Positions 1-10,278 of a DNA stretch of 64,000 bases are shown piece by piece. The number at the start of each line of letters is the position of its first letter. The stretch's first letter is position 1. The DNA is from Harpalus rubripes (Eukaryota > Arthropoda > Insecta > Coleoptera > Carabidae). A program made the position numbers and the translations under genes. The notes below the pieces were generated by a model. That model did no database searches, was not told the origin of the DNA, and worked only from the letters and a program-made list of their open reading frames with translations. The DNA is taken from the NCBI GenBank assembly GCA_963082715.1, contig OY720458.1, positions 50,905,323-50,969,322 on the forward strand, in the 5' to 3' direction.

Positions 1-267
1 TGCGAATTCGACTTTGCAAATTAAAAGTTTTGAACAAACTTTAGATGGCTGTTTTTTTATATTTATAGAAAAAAAATATATAAAAATATGAAAGAACTTC
101 TTTTACACCTTAGTATCGAGGATTTTTTAAAAAAAAATTAGTATTAATAAAGATCAAGGATTTAATTAGATAAGATATTTTTTTGTTTAAGAATATGAAA
201 TGTCAATTTTATTAAAAGGTAAGATATTAGTATCAAATAACCGCCCAAGTAAAAAATAATAAATAAA
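1..267. other. Unassigned AT-rich sequence
   Basis: No coding frame, hairpin or repeat shared with the rest of the window was recognised. The sequence is AT-rich with several A and T runs. Confidence 0.5.
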
Positions 268-376
268 CATACGAATATGTCATCATCATTACCGATATCT
301 GCGTACAAAGCAGATTGGCACACCCAACAATGGGTAATATGCCGTGATGATATATTTATTTATTTATTTATTTATA
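268..376 (+). repeat. SINE family fragment (3' half)
   Basis: This holds only the 3' half of the tRNA-derived SINE that is complete at about 16209. It has the conserved block with cagattggcacaccca, then tgggtaatatgccgtgatga, and ends in a (TTTA)n tail. The tRNA-like head is missing, which is the usual 5' truncation of a reverse-transcribed element. A (TTA)n stretch at about 443-461 separates it from the mariner remnant. Confidence 0.85.
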
Positions 377-476
377 ACATATATTTGTAGTCGTATTAAC
401 AGATTCAGATTATTATAGGTACCTACTTTTATTATTAATTTATTATTATTATTATTATTAGGCAAAATGCCCAATT

Positions 477-897
477 ACAAGGCAAGATGAAAGCAATAAT
501 TCAAGAAAAACGTTCGGGAATAGCAAAGAAAAAGATATTGTTTCACCATGACACTGCGCCAGCTCATTAAAGTCAAATTGCACAACAAAAATTGATCGAA
601 CTGAGGTTTAAAATCGTCCTTCATCCGCTGTACTCGCCCGATTTGGCTCCCTCAGACCTGCAATTTTTCCCAAAACTCAAAACGTTCCTCGCTGGAAAGA
701 GATTTCGATTCAACGAACAAGCCATCGATGCAGTAAATGCTTATTTTAAGGACCTCAGGGAAAAACATTTTCGGGAGGGAATCGAAAAGTTAGAAAAATG
801 TTAGATCAAAGGGGTCTATGTAGAAAAATGAAATGTAGTCCATGTTACAATTTTTTTTTCATGCCATTCCGGAAACTTTTCAAACACCCTCGTATAA
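477..897 (+). mobile_element. mariner-type DNA transposon, 3' part
   Basis: This is the 3' portion of a mariner element: the C-terminal half of a transposase followed by about 90 bp of non-coding sequence. It ends in a terminal-repeat-like segment, ggaaacttttcaaacaccct, near 873-892. The left half, including the first catalytic aspartate and the 5' terminal repeat, is absent, and a SINE fragment lies just upstream. The copy cannot be autonomous. Confidence 0.85.
487..804 (+). pseudogene. mariner transposase, C-terminal remnant
   Basis: The reading frame gives HHDTAPAH, then YSPDLAPSD, and ends GIEKLEKC. These are the second and third catalytic aspartate motifs of mariner transposases. Thirty-four residues separate the two aspartates, which is the DD34D spacing of the mariner family. 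A TAA at 568-570 directly after HHDTAPAH interrupts the frame, and the same frame continues to 804. Known of the family: the enzyme cuts and joins DNA at terminal inverted repeats and inserts at TA. Here the N-terminal DNA-binding half is missing, so this is a dead copy. Confidence 0.9.
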
Positions 898-1672
898 TGG
901 TGGACATTTGAAATATTTCATAGAATGAAACAACATTGTGTGAAATTGTGTTTTTTCAATTTACATGTTAGTCAATATACAAAAAATGACAGTTACTCCA
1001 TCATCGGTATCACAAATATTGCGCTGATAAATAGTTGTACATATTACTGTTCCGAGCCGGTGTAGAACTCGTCTGTCATAATTTGTTAGAACAAACCCAA
1101 AGCTCAAATTTTTTAGTACAACTCTACACTGCATATTGGCACAATATATGTACATGACTAACATCAACAGAAGCGACACTGTTGTATGTAATGCCGTCCG
1201 TGTGCTCACGGCTATGTGTGCGTGAATTTGGACCAAGGAGATTGGGCGTACTCCGGTACGCCAGGCTATGCCAGTGTCGGAGTGATGGCGTTGGTGAGCA
1301 GGGCGGATCAGCGGAAGAATATTACGACTACCAGACTAGACTACTAGACATAATGCCGGGTGGTATTAATATATTGTTGCGTAAAAAACTTTCCAAATAA
1401 TAATAAGGTTAAAACAATTCTAAAAGCTTTTTTTAGATTACTGGCTAACCCAGAAAAGAATTATATTTATTCTATTTTACATATCTATCGACCACCTCAG
1501 TATATTATGGATATACTAAATTTTATATGTAATTGTTAAGGAGTTTTATTAATTTAGAACAATTATTATATTTTTATATTTGTCAAATGGACATTTAAAA
1601 TATAATTTTAATTAGGTTTTACGTATTTTCTGTATGTTTATATATTAATTTAAACCGGAGAAGGTTTTAAAC
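898..1672. other. Unassigned; contains one hAT target-duplication copy
   Basis: Two overlapping small open frames at about 961-1400, one per strand, show no family motif and are probably chance. The last 8 bases (1665-1672, ttttaaac) are the left target-site copy of the adjoining hAT element. Confidence 0.5.
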
Positions 1673-2517
1673 TAGGGATCGACCGATACCGATATCGGTA
1701 TCGGTATATCGACCATATCGGTCTTCTTGGCCGATATCGGTATCGGCCGATATGTAAACCACGATATCGGCCTAAAAAAATATAAATTGCTTAATATTTC
1801 AGTTGCTAAGGATTTTTTAAAGGAAATTAAAACAGAAATACTAAATAAAAAACAAATCAAATTTATTCTTATTCAAAATTTAGCAAAAAAGTCATTAAAA
1901 ATGTAGAAGTAAAGTTACACACTTAGTTAAACGAATTAATATTTGAAGTTAAGTTTTGGCAAGTTGTAATGTAACAAAATTAAGCTTTCTGCTCTTTCCG
2001 GAGTTAGACGATTTCTTGTGCTTTCATAAACATTTCCTATTGCAACTTTGTACATCAATGGAAAATAGTATATTGTGTTATTAGGAGTAAAAGTGATACT
2101 TTGTGTGGCGAGCATGGAAGTTTGCACGACGAGCGAAGCGAGTCGGACAATTGCATGCGAGGCACACAAAGACACTTTTATTCCGAATGACTACTCCGCC
2201 GGCGTAGAAATTTCCAACGGCGTAGAAATAAAGCTTCTACCTTGTGAATTAAGTCACAAAAATGCCATTTCTACGACGTTTGAAAAAAAATGTCTTTTTT
2301 TGCATTTGCTCTGCATTATTTTGTGATTTATTTATGGTTAATGCGTGTAACGGTAACAGTATATCATTATAAATCAATTTTACCTCATTTATACAGCAAA
2401 AAAATTACGACAAAATTTTATGGCCGATATATCGGTATCGGCCGATATCGGATATGAGTATATGGGTATCGGCCGATATCGGTATCGGCCACAAAAAATC
2501 ATATCGGTCGATCCTTA
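1673..2517 (-). mobile_element. hAT element with 8-bp target duplication
   Basis: The ends are tagggatcgaccg (left) and cggtcgatcctta (right), inverted repeats with one mismatch. Long imperfect GATATCGG/CCGATATC-rich subterminal repeats follow at both ends. The flanks carry an exact 8-bp duplication, ttttaaac, at 1665-1672 and 2518-2525; this length is characteristic of hAT. At 845 bp it is far shorter than an autonomous hAT (about 2.5-4 kb) and keeps only the transposase 3' end on the minus strand. It lies about 200 bp from the HMGCR coding exon, within the intron that follows it. Confidence 0.92.
1936..2060 (-). pseudogene. hAT transposase C-terminal dimerisation segment
   Basis: Minus-strand translation gives AIGNVYESTRNRLTPE followed by RAESLILLHYNL and a stop at 1936. 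This matches the usual end of hAT transposases: a glycine-asparagine turn, RNRLxPE, and a leucine-rich helix used for dimerisation. The catalytic core is not present upstream. Other open frames across this element have no recognisable content. Confidence 0.75.
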
Positions 2518-2703
2518 TTTTAAACGAATGCAATTTCAAAATTTTTCATAGCACTAACATTGATATCAAAATAAATAATCTTTTCTGCTAGATACCTAGA
2601 CAGACATCTTACATACGCCTATGCTAGCGCGTAAAGCGATCCTGTTTAAGGTCACCAAATTGAAATATACACATATAGGTTAGTGTCGTACCAGTGATAT
2701 TGG

Positions 2704-2712
2704 TACCCTACC
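2704..2712 (-). other. Splice donor of the HMGCR exon
   Basis: On the minus strand the exon ends TATGAG and the intron begins GTAGGGTA. The junction leaves the reading frame in phase 0. The open frame runs on into the intron to 2652 without family similarity, which supports splicing here. Confidence 0.75.
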
Positions 2713-2922
2713 TCATAGAAGCATCCCTTGCAGTATTGAAACTTCTTCCCCGTGGTGGTTGGAGCCTGGTGCTTGGGGTCAAGCGTGAGCAGGCAGGCGG
2801 TGAGCGTGAGTGTGGCCACGATCACCTCCCACGGGTGCGTGGCACAGAACTCTCCGTGCAGCCGGAATGCCCGCATGGCAGGTGCTAGCGGCTCTTCCTG
2901 CATGCACTGCCTAATCTGTCAC
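2712..2922 (-). CDS. Hmgcr: HMG-CoA reductase, first coding exon (N-terminus)
   Basis: HMG-CoA reductase makes mevalonate from HMG-CoA in the ER membrane and is rate-limiting for isoprenoids (in insects, juvenile hormone precursors and beetle pheromones). The exon codes 64 residues from an ATG at 2903. Residues 11-40 hold RAFRLHGEFCATHPWEVIVA and TLTLTACLLT: the conserved HPWEVIV and the first membrane segment. CKGCFYE at the end matches the family's cysteine-rich luminal loop. Reading leftward on the minus strand, the acceptor tttatag ends at 2923, a 19-nt leader runs 2922-2904, and the donor GTAGGG begins at 2711 after a complete GAG codon (phase 0). An in-frame TGA lies in the leader, so translation starts here or at the second ATG (2876-2874), which better matches the family N-terminus. 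GC content is far above the surroundings. Downstream exons are not in 1-2711 and must lie left of the window. Confidence 0.9.
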
Positions 2923-2934
2923 CTATAAACAAAC
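2922..2934 (-). other. Splice acceptor of the HMGCR exon
   Basis: On the minus strand the sequence reads TTTGTTTATAG then GTGACAG, a short T-rich tract and AG. A TGA in frame with the downstream ATG lies just inside the exon, so this exon is the first coding one. At least one untranslated exon must lie further right on the plus-strand map. Confidence 0.7.
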
Positions 2935-3307
2935 AAATAAGATCTACGTTAGTCAAGATACCAAAAACATTAGGGCATTTAACATGGGAAAACAGTTTTT
3001 TCTTGCCCAAATATGGCCTATTAATATTAGACAAAAATGCTTCAAATAATGTTGTAGATTGTTGATCATTATTACTACGTTTACATGCAGTTTTAAAAAT
3101 GGTTTCAGTTTTCAGTCAAAATTACGTGAAACTGTTTACATGCTATTTTCAAAACAGGCTTAGATTGATTTGAAAACAGTTTCAGCGCATGTGCATTTGG
3201 CTGATGTAAGGGACAGATCCTCTTCACTCCAAATTCTTCGTTTTGCCATTATTCCAATTATTTTTTCTACTTTGTACCACAACGCACTAAAACTACACAA
3301 CTGTCAG

Positions 3308-4313
3308 CATGGGCGCCCATACAATGTTGTTCAGGGGGGAGCAAAGTCAAGAATACAAAAATATAATATACTAAAAATAAGTATATATTCTTAAAAATAT
3401 AAAACAACATAAAGTTAACAATAACTAACTTTCCAACTTTTTAAAAGTCAGAAATCGTTATATTACCGACCGATTAAACAACATTACCTACTTATTCTTT
3501 TTCCAAAAATGTAAATTTTAAATTTCTTGCATCTTTGGCAAAGTCATTTAGAACATCGTCTATATATTTTTGTTTATTTTCGCTTATGTAATCGCGATGG
3601 AAGCTCATCATACATAAACCGTCTAGCCGATCTTCGCTAATAGTAGATTTAATCCATGTTTTCACTCTTCTTAGAGTGCTAAAAGATCTTTCCACAGTGC
3701 ATGTGGTTGGAGAAAGACAAATTAAAATTTCGAAAGCTTTCGAGATTGCTGGGTAAAATGTACAATGTTGTAAAAGTTCTATTACAGGAGTTTCTTTAGT
3801 AATAATCATTTCTTTATTTGAAACCCAATATTCGTGCCATGTTAAAGCTTCTTCTAAAAAATTGTCAATTTTATAATATAAATGAATCTCTTGAGCTACT
3901 TTAGTAAAATTATTATAGTTTATTTGTTTTAAATTAATCGGATGCAAATTATAGAGCAAAAAGGCAACATTATTATCTTTCGAAAAACGACAATTTAAAG
4001 AACTAATTAAGTAACCCAAGTAATTTATTGAATCGGAATAGGTTGAACTATGGTATTGGTAATATTTTTATTTATAATTTGTACTGAGGATGTATCTTTT
4101 AAATTGTGTGCGCGCGAAGCTTATCTACGCTAACTTCATGATGAAGATTTGAACGTTAGGAAACAGAACGAAAGAAGAAAACAACAGGGCGATGTAAGGA
4201 CATTAGGATGCGACATAAGTAGCCATGATAAAACAATTAAAAATGGTAGCTTTGCTTTTAAAATTCCCCCCCTCTTGACCTAAACCCCCCCCCCCCCCGT
4301 ATGGGCGTCCATG
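3308..4313 (-). mobile_element. hAT element (ZMYM/p52rIPK-like) with 8-bp target duplication
   Basis: The ends are catgggcgcccatac and gtatgggcgtccatg, 15-bp inverted repeats with one mismatch. The flanks are the exact 8-bp duplication actgtcag at 3300-3307 and 4314-4321. A run of C at about 4285-4298 lies just inside the right end. The element is about 1 kb, so most of the transposase has been lost. It inserted into a pre-existing MITE (3074-4569) and is the younger of the two. Confidence 0.92.
3492..4019 (-). pseudogene. hAT transposase C-terminal fragment (about 175 aa open)
   Basis: An uninterrupted minus-strand frame contains FYPAISKAFEILICLSPTTC, then TVERSFSTLRRVKTWIKSTI and SEDRLDGLCMMSFHRDYI. 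This is the end of the RNase H-like fold plus the hAT dimerisation region. The ERSFSxLRRVKTWIKSTxxxxRLxGL pattern is typical of the hAT group whose domesticated relatives are the p52rIPK/THAP and ZMYM1-like proteins. It ends at a stop just after a lysine/glutamate-rich tail. There is no ATG at the frame's start, and the BED-type zinc finger and the DDE residues upstream are missing. An internally deleted transposon is the simplest reading, although the frame is still intact. Confidence 0.88.
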
Positions 4314-4569
4314 ACTGTCAGTTTATTTGTAGGTTAGTAACACCAAGTAAGACAAAGCGTCAGAAACGTTATGATATGTACGCACGCGCAATATCGAAAC
4401 AGAATTTTAAGTGTTTACATGAGCAGTTTTGAAACTAGTTTTCAAGCCAAACCCATGAATATTAGTTTTGGTTTGAGATAACTCGAAACCGTTTTGACAC
4501 TGTATACATGGCGTTTTGAAAACTAAAAACGTTTTGAAAACGGTTTGAAAACTGCATGTAAACTCAGTA

Positions 4570-6794
4570 TATATTCTGCATCCAATAGGCTATTCCACGG
4601 TAATAAAAATAGTAAAAGTTTATTGAAAATATGAAAGATAACAGTTAAAAGATATGGAAAATTCCATTTTTATTATTATACATTACTCCCTTTAAAAAAT
4701 ACGGGGTGTTTTGCATTTGATGACGCAGGGCATGTACGCGCGTGTTTGAGCAAATAGAATGCAAGTATGAACTCCTACTTTTTGTGAAACTTTGCCTGCA
4801 CAAAGAACATACTTATTGGCGACTAAAATTAACGTGAATCCCTCAAGCGGACGATATTTGCAACTCTTGAAAATGGTATTCTGTTATTCAACTTTACAGT
4901 AAATATATATAGTGCATTGGATTCCTTGCCGGTTTCTTGTTTGTCTTTTTTTTAAAGTACATATAAATTACTTTGCAATATAAGCAAAGAACGAAAAAAT
5001 ATTAACCTCAATTGCTGCGTTTATGGCTGTCATTCTCAGGGTAGTAAGAAATTACAGGTCCCAAAAATTGGTAAGAGGAAGAGTGACATCCAAAATAAAT
5101 TTGGTAAAATGGAGTCTATCGACAAAAGAGAGGGCTGGATTAGGAAAATACGAACTGGAAAACAAGTGACGAATCAAAAGAGGATAACAAAAATGAAAAG
5201 TATTCTATTATTTCCTGACCAATTCATGAGTAAAATAATACACTTTTCACTTTATGTGTAGCATTCAATATATTTCTTACACTTGTAATTAAAACAATTT
5301 GAAAGATATTTGACATTAGTTCCATTTTAATTTTCTTAACTAAGTAAATTCATATTTATTTAACATCCATGAATAATATATGGTACTCTTTTACTATCTT
5401 GTACAGAATATTAAGACAGCTGTAATGTGTTTGCACTAGCCACTATGGCTAGCTATATAAGAGCATTTTGTAAATAATCAATTGTAATTTTAAAGTTCTA
5501 CTAATCTCATAAGGATGTGACGTTAGAGCACTTGTTTAAACACAGCCCAAATTTTTTTAGTCTAATTGTTTTTTAGTCAACAATTCTCCCTCTCCTATAA
5601 AACTTCGAGAAGAATTTGTTGCCTCCAAATAAGTAAACATTTCCTTAGAAATAAGTCTAAGATAACTTTCTTCGAATGTCATTATAATTTAAGTACGTAC
5701 ACAAAATTGTTACTAACTATTTATAAAAAGTTTAATGAATATGTTAGTATACTTCAAAACGAATGTTGGTTATAGAATGTTTCTCTATACGATCTTATAG
5801 CACAATACCATTTTCATAGAACGTGTATGCTACAACACTAGCGCCGCCATCGGTAGTTTTAGTCGCCAATAGCATTTTCAGTTTACACAGTGCAAGTGCG
5901 CACTGAGTGCAACGTATCACGTGACCAAACTGAACGAGTGGCAGTGCTAGTTGCTAGTTTAGCCGCCATATTTGCACTGACACTATTGCACTTGCCTAGG
6001 GAGTCACAAAAGTCGGACTGAGCCAGTGCACGGTGCAACTTTTTCCCAAGCTGAAAACACATTAGCTGACTAAATTTTGCACTCAATGACAAGCTGAAAA
6101 GATTTTAATCCCGTACTGAAATACCGGGCCTAAGTGGGACATGCGTGATTTTTATATATCAAGATTTAGAAAATAAAATTCTGAATTTTTGCGTACCTGA
6201 GTACACTTACTTTAAAGACGTGGTAAAAATAAATTAAGTAAGCGATTATTTTTTAAAAAAAAGAACCTCGATTAATCTGTCAAACTAAGCAACATGTCAA
6301 AAATAAATATTTGACAAATAATCAACGCTCATTGATTGTAATAATGAATATCAATTTTTTTACGAAATCACCCTATAAACTTTTAAGGGAAAGATAGATA
6401 ATATTTGAAAAATAAAACTATTTTCCTATGGTAACGCTTATGACATGGATTCTAGTGTTCACCCTATATATTTTTTGATGAAATATGTTATAAATTAATT
6501 TTTAAGAGTATACAGAAAATATATCAAACGTAAAGAAAGGAAGTATTTCTAAAGAAAATTAATATTCATACAACAATATGAGTTATTATTACTTTTTTGG
6601 ACAACAAAGAAAAACAGATATTTCATATCTAACATGTAGTTCTTAATATATACTTTCAAGAAAAGATCAAATAATTTATGAAATTCCAAAAAAGTATAAA
6701 AGTTTACGCTAAAATAAATATTAAATGAATACCATTTAAAAATCAATACAAATATTTTATAAAGTTTAAGCCATTTAAAATAAATGATACATTA
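4570..6794. other. Unassigned, no gene recognised
   Basis: Small open frames at 5566-5775, 5883-6092 and 6549-6746 have no recognisable motif. A somewhat GC-richer stretch at 5820-6070 has weak inverted similarity at its ends (cattttcagtttacac against gctgaaaac) and may be an old MITE. A short motif, aagtgggacatgcgtgattt at 6133-6152, recurs with one change at about 13651. Confidence 0.4.
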
Positions 6795-7908
6795 TACAGG
6801 GTGTTTCAAAGAAAGTGTAAAAAAAGCTTAATCACCATAGGTCTGATCTTCAATAGGGGATTACAGCTCAATCGAATTAAGAGAAATTAATAAAAAATAG
6901 TAAAAGTAGATACTTAATAATGAATATTAATAAAGAAATAAAATGATATAGTTGAAATACTGCGGAAATAAGGGGGTTTTTGTTATAGCAGCTTGTCACT
7001 CATATGAAATCCATATATATTATTTTGATTGGCGACTCAAAGACCACCTATAAATATATAACGAATATCGAGTTAGCGGGGTGGAGTCTACTACCAATGG
7101 AAGTAGACAAATTCAAATAGCGGACACGTGGCTACCAGTTCAGTACTGCAAATCTCAAACAGTTTTTATTTGAATATAAATTTCTTGCATTAAACTTAAT
7201 AATATTGATACACTTGCAATTATAAAGCATGTAGACTTGTGCAGTGTTATAATATTAATTTATTTTTTATAAATAATTTAAAAATAGCAAACATTTCAAG
7301 AACATTTTAGATCCACGAAGAAAACAGTTTTATATAAAAACTTATATTCGTGACGTCACATCTAAATTTTCAAACTACGGGGACCCATAACTCGCTTATT
7401 AATAGGAATTTTTTCACCGGATTTTCACCAGTAGTCTTAGTTTTACTTATACTTTCTGATGAAATTATATATAAAAAAAAACGAAAATCGAAGAAAAACT
7501 GACAAAGATAGTGATGGAACAAAATTTTGTCTATGTCAGTAAATAGACTACAAAAAACAATAAGATTTTATATGTAACATTTTTCTCATTTTCTAATAGT
7601 TACGAAGTTATTTGAAAATTAAATATTGGCCAAAGTCGCCGCAACATTTAACTTAGTACAATTATTTGATTAAAAAAAAATAAAGCACATCTAAGATTAC
7701 CTCAGAAAGGTAAACAAAAAGTCTCGTCGTAACTCTTATAGTTTTCGAGATAGCAGAGGCAAACCCCGTAAAAACTAATTTTTCACTGCCTTATATCTTG
7801 GAAACTATTGAAGATCGGACCCATATTAATTAAGCTTTTTTTTTTACTTATTTTAGTCAGTACTATATGTTCTTAAATTCTTTTACAGTATTTTGAATAG
7901 GCAGTATA
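6795..7908. mobile_element. MITE family M, copy 1, interrupted
   Basis: The left end reads tacagggtgtttcaaa. The right end is a decayed version of the same (ttttacagtattttgaatag). The interior matches the complete copy at 62664-63184 in inverse orientation, including gttttcgagatagcagaggc and the tract around gacaaagatagtgat. A 620-bp unrelated repeat (6852-7475) has replaced a short internal segment. It is non-coding. Confidence 0.8.
6852..7475. repeat. Repeat family R, copy 1, inside MITE M
   Basis: This matches 58486-59115 along its length, starting aataggggattacagc and passing through gtttttgttatagcagctt, the block near gaagtagacaaattcaaata, cgtgacgtcacatct, and tttttcaccggattttcacc. It ends in an A-rich run. 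No protein frame was found. Its position inside family M, whose intact copy at 62664 lacks it, shows that it moved in later. Confidence 0.85.
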
Positions 7909-8280
7909 AATAAATAACTTTTTTACATAAATATGTGAGAAAACATGTAATTAATATAAAATAAGTATGATTAACTTTACAGTGAAAACAAAATCGAAAA
8001 TATAAATTAAAACCAGTTCATCAGCTTTGTAACAAAAAGTAAAGTTAGATAATTAAATAAGAGCAACTTACAACTTTCGATTTCTGCATAACCTAAAATA
8101 ATTACTTGTATAACACATAATGTTACATATGGTAGAATATGTGCTATATATTCAATAATTCATTCATTTTAAAACATTTCCTACAAATTACTTTTATTAA
8201 TTTCTTAAAAACTAGTATTGCATCGGCTCCACATTATTTAATTTTTTATGTATAACCATGGAAAAAGGACCATAACTAAA

Positions 8281-8399
8281 CCCCATTTAAGATGACCTCT
8301 AAAAGATAAACAAAAAGTCTCATTTAATCGAAGTCGTAACTCTTATAGTTTTCGAGATAGCGGAGGTAAACTCCGTAAAAACTCATTTTTCACTACCAC
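8281..8399. repeat. MITE M fragment
   Basis: A 120-bp piece of family M, containing taagatgacctctaaaagat, tcgtaactcttatagttttc and actcatttttcacta. Neither terminal repeat is present. The neighbouring 7909-8280 and 8400-8672 are AT-rich and unassigned. Confidence 0.75.
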
Positions 8400-8672
8400 T
8401 CAGAAAAAAAATTAACATAACATTTAACACCGCTCTGAATCCCATTTGGTCTACACAGAAATGTGGTAAAAAACTATATTTTTCTACGTGTAACACATTG
8501 ACACAGCTCAGTGTTCAAATAAAAACACAGTAAGCTGTGTAAAGTAAGATTATTTAACACAAAAATGCTTACCCGTACCAGTGCTAATTCTGTTATATAT
8601 AATATAAATTTTAGTTGATTTTTACACTCAGTACTTCAAAATTTAAATATTGCTGGTGTTGTTTGCATCACG

Positions 8673-10007
8673 TAGGGGAGACCGGTGTCAAACAAATTTA
8701 AAATTTTTATTTTTCACGAGTTAACGTTACATTTCGAAATTTTGAAATTACCTATATGAGAACCTACCTACCTTAGTGAATAATATTTTGAATTTTAAAC
8801 TTTTGAAAATGTGACAAATATAAAAGTATAAGGATTTTTAGTCAGGCATTACAAATGTTACAATTGACACCTAACTGGTGTCAATAGTAACAGGGCCAGT
8901 GTTAATTGTAACAAATTTTAACAGTGATGTAATAAGATAAATTAACAGATAAAAGAAGAAATTATTATTACCTATATGAGAACCTACCCACCTTAGTGAA
9001 TAATATTTTGAATTTTAAACTTTTGAAAATGTGACAAATATAAAAGTATAAGGATTTTTAGTCAGGCATTACAAATGTTACAATTGACACCTAACTGGTG
9101 TCAATAGTAACAGGGCCAGTGTTAATTGTAACAAATTTTAACAGTGATGTAATAAGATAAATTAACAGATAAAAGAAGAAATTATTGAAAAAATAAACAC
9201 GTATTTATTACCTCAGAAAATACAAAATTCAGATGACTCATCTAAAAGCAAACAAAATATATATTCTGTTGGTGATATGGACCATTTTGACCAATGCCTT
9301 TAGTCGCTAACGGAATTGCAGTTTAGGGAAACATAAAAGAGATCTTTCTTCGTACAATTTAACTTGCCCGGTGTCCAGATTTTACATTTTCGCCACTGCA
9401 ACCAATCACCTGTGCTCAAAAAATATGGGCCAATACATATCAGAGAGTTTCCTCATCGGAGCAATCTGAAGAGTAATCTGCGACTGTTACTTTTGGAACT
9501 GTTTTTCGTTTTTTTGCTCTTCTTCTTTTATGTTTTCGATAGCAGTGGTTGTTTCTTGTAATTTTTATCATGATCAATACTGTACTTAATTATTAAACAC
9601 GTTACAATTGACACCGTGGCATGTGTTACAACTGACACCGCTTAACTTTTAAAGATATTATTTGCTTTTTTGTATTTATTAGGTAATAATTCGAAATGTT
9701 TTTTAATGAATAATAAAAGCAGATATAACTCAAACTGATCCTTAACTTGAAATATTTCCGAGCAGAGCACTTATAGTGTTTTAGAAACAATGTGTGTCAC
9801 TACCTGTATTTACTTTTTTGTCGATTTACAGACATTCGTCAGAAACATACACCGAATTTGCGCATATGCACTTACACTAAATACTAAAGAGCTATGACTC
9901 TTTCTGCTTCACTCTGCAAACTCGTTTTACTCTACTTCGAGAAGATGGCCCTATTACCTATCCTTGTTACATTTGACACCTGTTAAAATTGACACCGGTC
10001 TCCCCTA
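8673..10007. mobile_element. TA-flanked TIR element with repeated subterminal motifs
   Basis: The termini are perfect inverted repeats, ggggagaccggtgtcaa and ttgacaccggtctcccc, each flanked by TA. This is the target signature of Tc1/mariner/pogo-like and related transposons. The motif gttacaattgacacc and close variants recur in the interior in both orientations (about 8860, 8880, 9080, 9100, 9602, 9627, 9967 and 9983), as expected of transposase-binding sites. It contains a 220-bp tandem duplication. The only open frame over 60 codons (9364-9561) has no recognisable domain, so it is probably non-autonomous. Confidence 0.85.
8748..9187. repeat. 220-bp tandem duplication
   Basis: Two head-to-tail copies, 8748-8967 and 8968-9187, differ by a single base that I can see (ctaccttag versus cccaccttag). 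The unit carries the inverted pair ttgacacctaactggtgtcaa. The near identity means a recent event, or an assembly artefact, within the transposon. Confidence 0.92.
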
Positions 10008-10270
10008 TTTCTGTAAAATGAGTATAAAATTAATTTTCTTATACACGTGTTCCGCGATTCGACAAACTTATACCCTATATTCCGGGGGTCATTACGATAA
10101 AAAAATGTTATATGATCTATAGGTGTAGGACCGGCCCAAGTTACAGGCAAGCCAGGCGATCGCCTGGGGCGAAATTGGTTTTAGGGCGACATTTTTTGAG
10201 ACTAATTTTTTGCAAAATAGAGTAAAAATCAAACTATAAGTTTATTGACTCGTCCAGTGCGTAGCATTAA
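10008..10270. other. Possible left end of a decayed hAT
   Basis: The stretch includes gtaggaccggcccaag and the palindrome caggcgatcgcctg. GGCCGGCCC-type termini followed by a GCGATCGC-like palindrome are common in one hAT group, and hAT coding sequence follows at 10279. A right end could not be fixed, although cgcctggggcg recurs near 11587 in direct orientation. Confidence 0.4.
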
Positions 10271-10278
10271 TCATAATG

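Larger units (their letters stand above)
3074..4569. mobile_element. MITE split by a hAT insertion
   Basis: The terminal inverted repeats are actacgtttacatgcagttt at the left and aaaactgcatgtaaactcagt at the right (one or two mismatches). Inside each end are repeated tracts of the ttttcaaaa/ttttgaaaac type, many in inverted orientation. Without the 1006-bp hAT inserted at 3308 the element would be about 490 bp. It has no coding capacity. The outermost bases (ctacgtttaca) are shared with another MITE family at 46239 and 48943. Confidence 0.8.

Noticed and set aside
1..2711. Further HMGCR exons left of the first coding exon
   Set aside because: No frame resembles the sterol-sensing membrane segments that should follow, and the region is occupied by hAT, mariner and SINE remnants.
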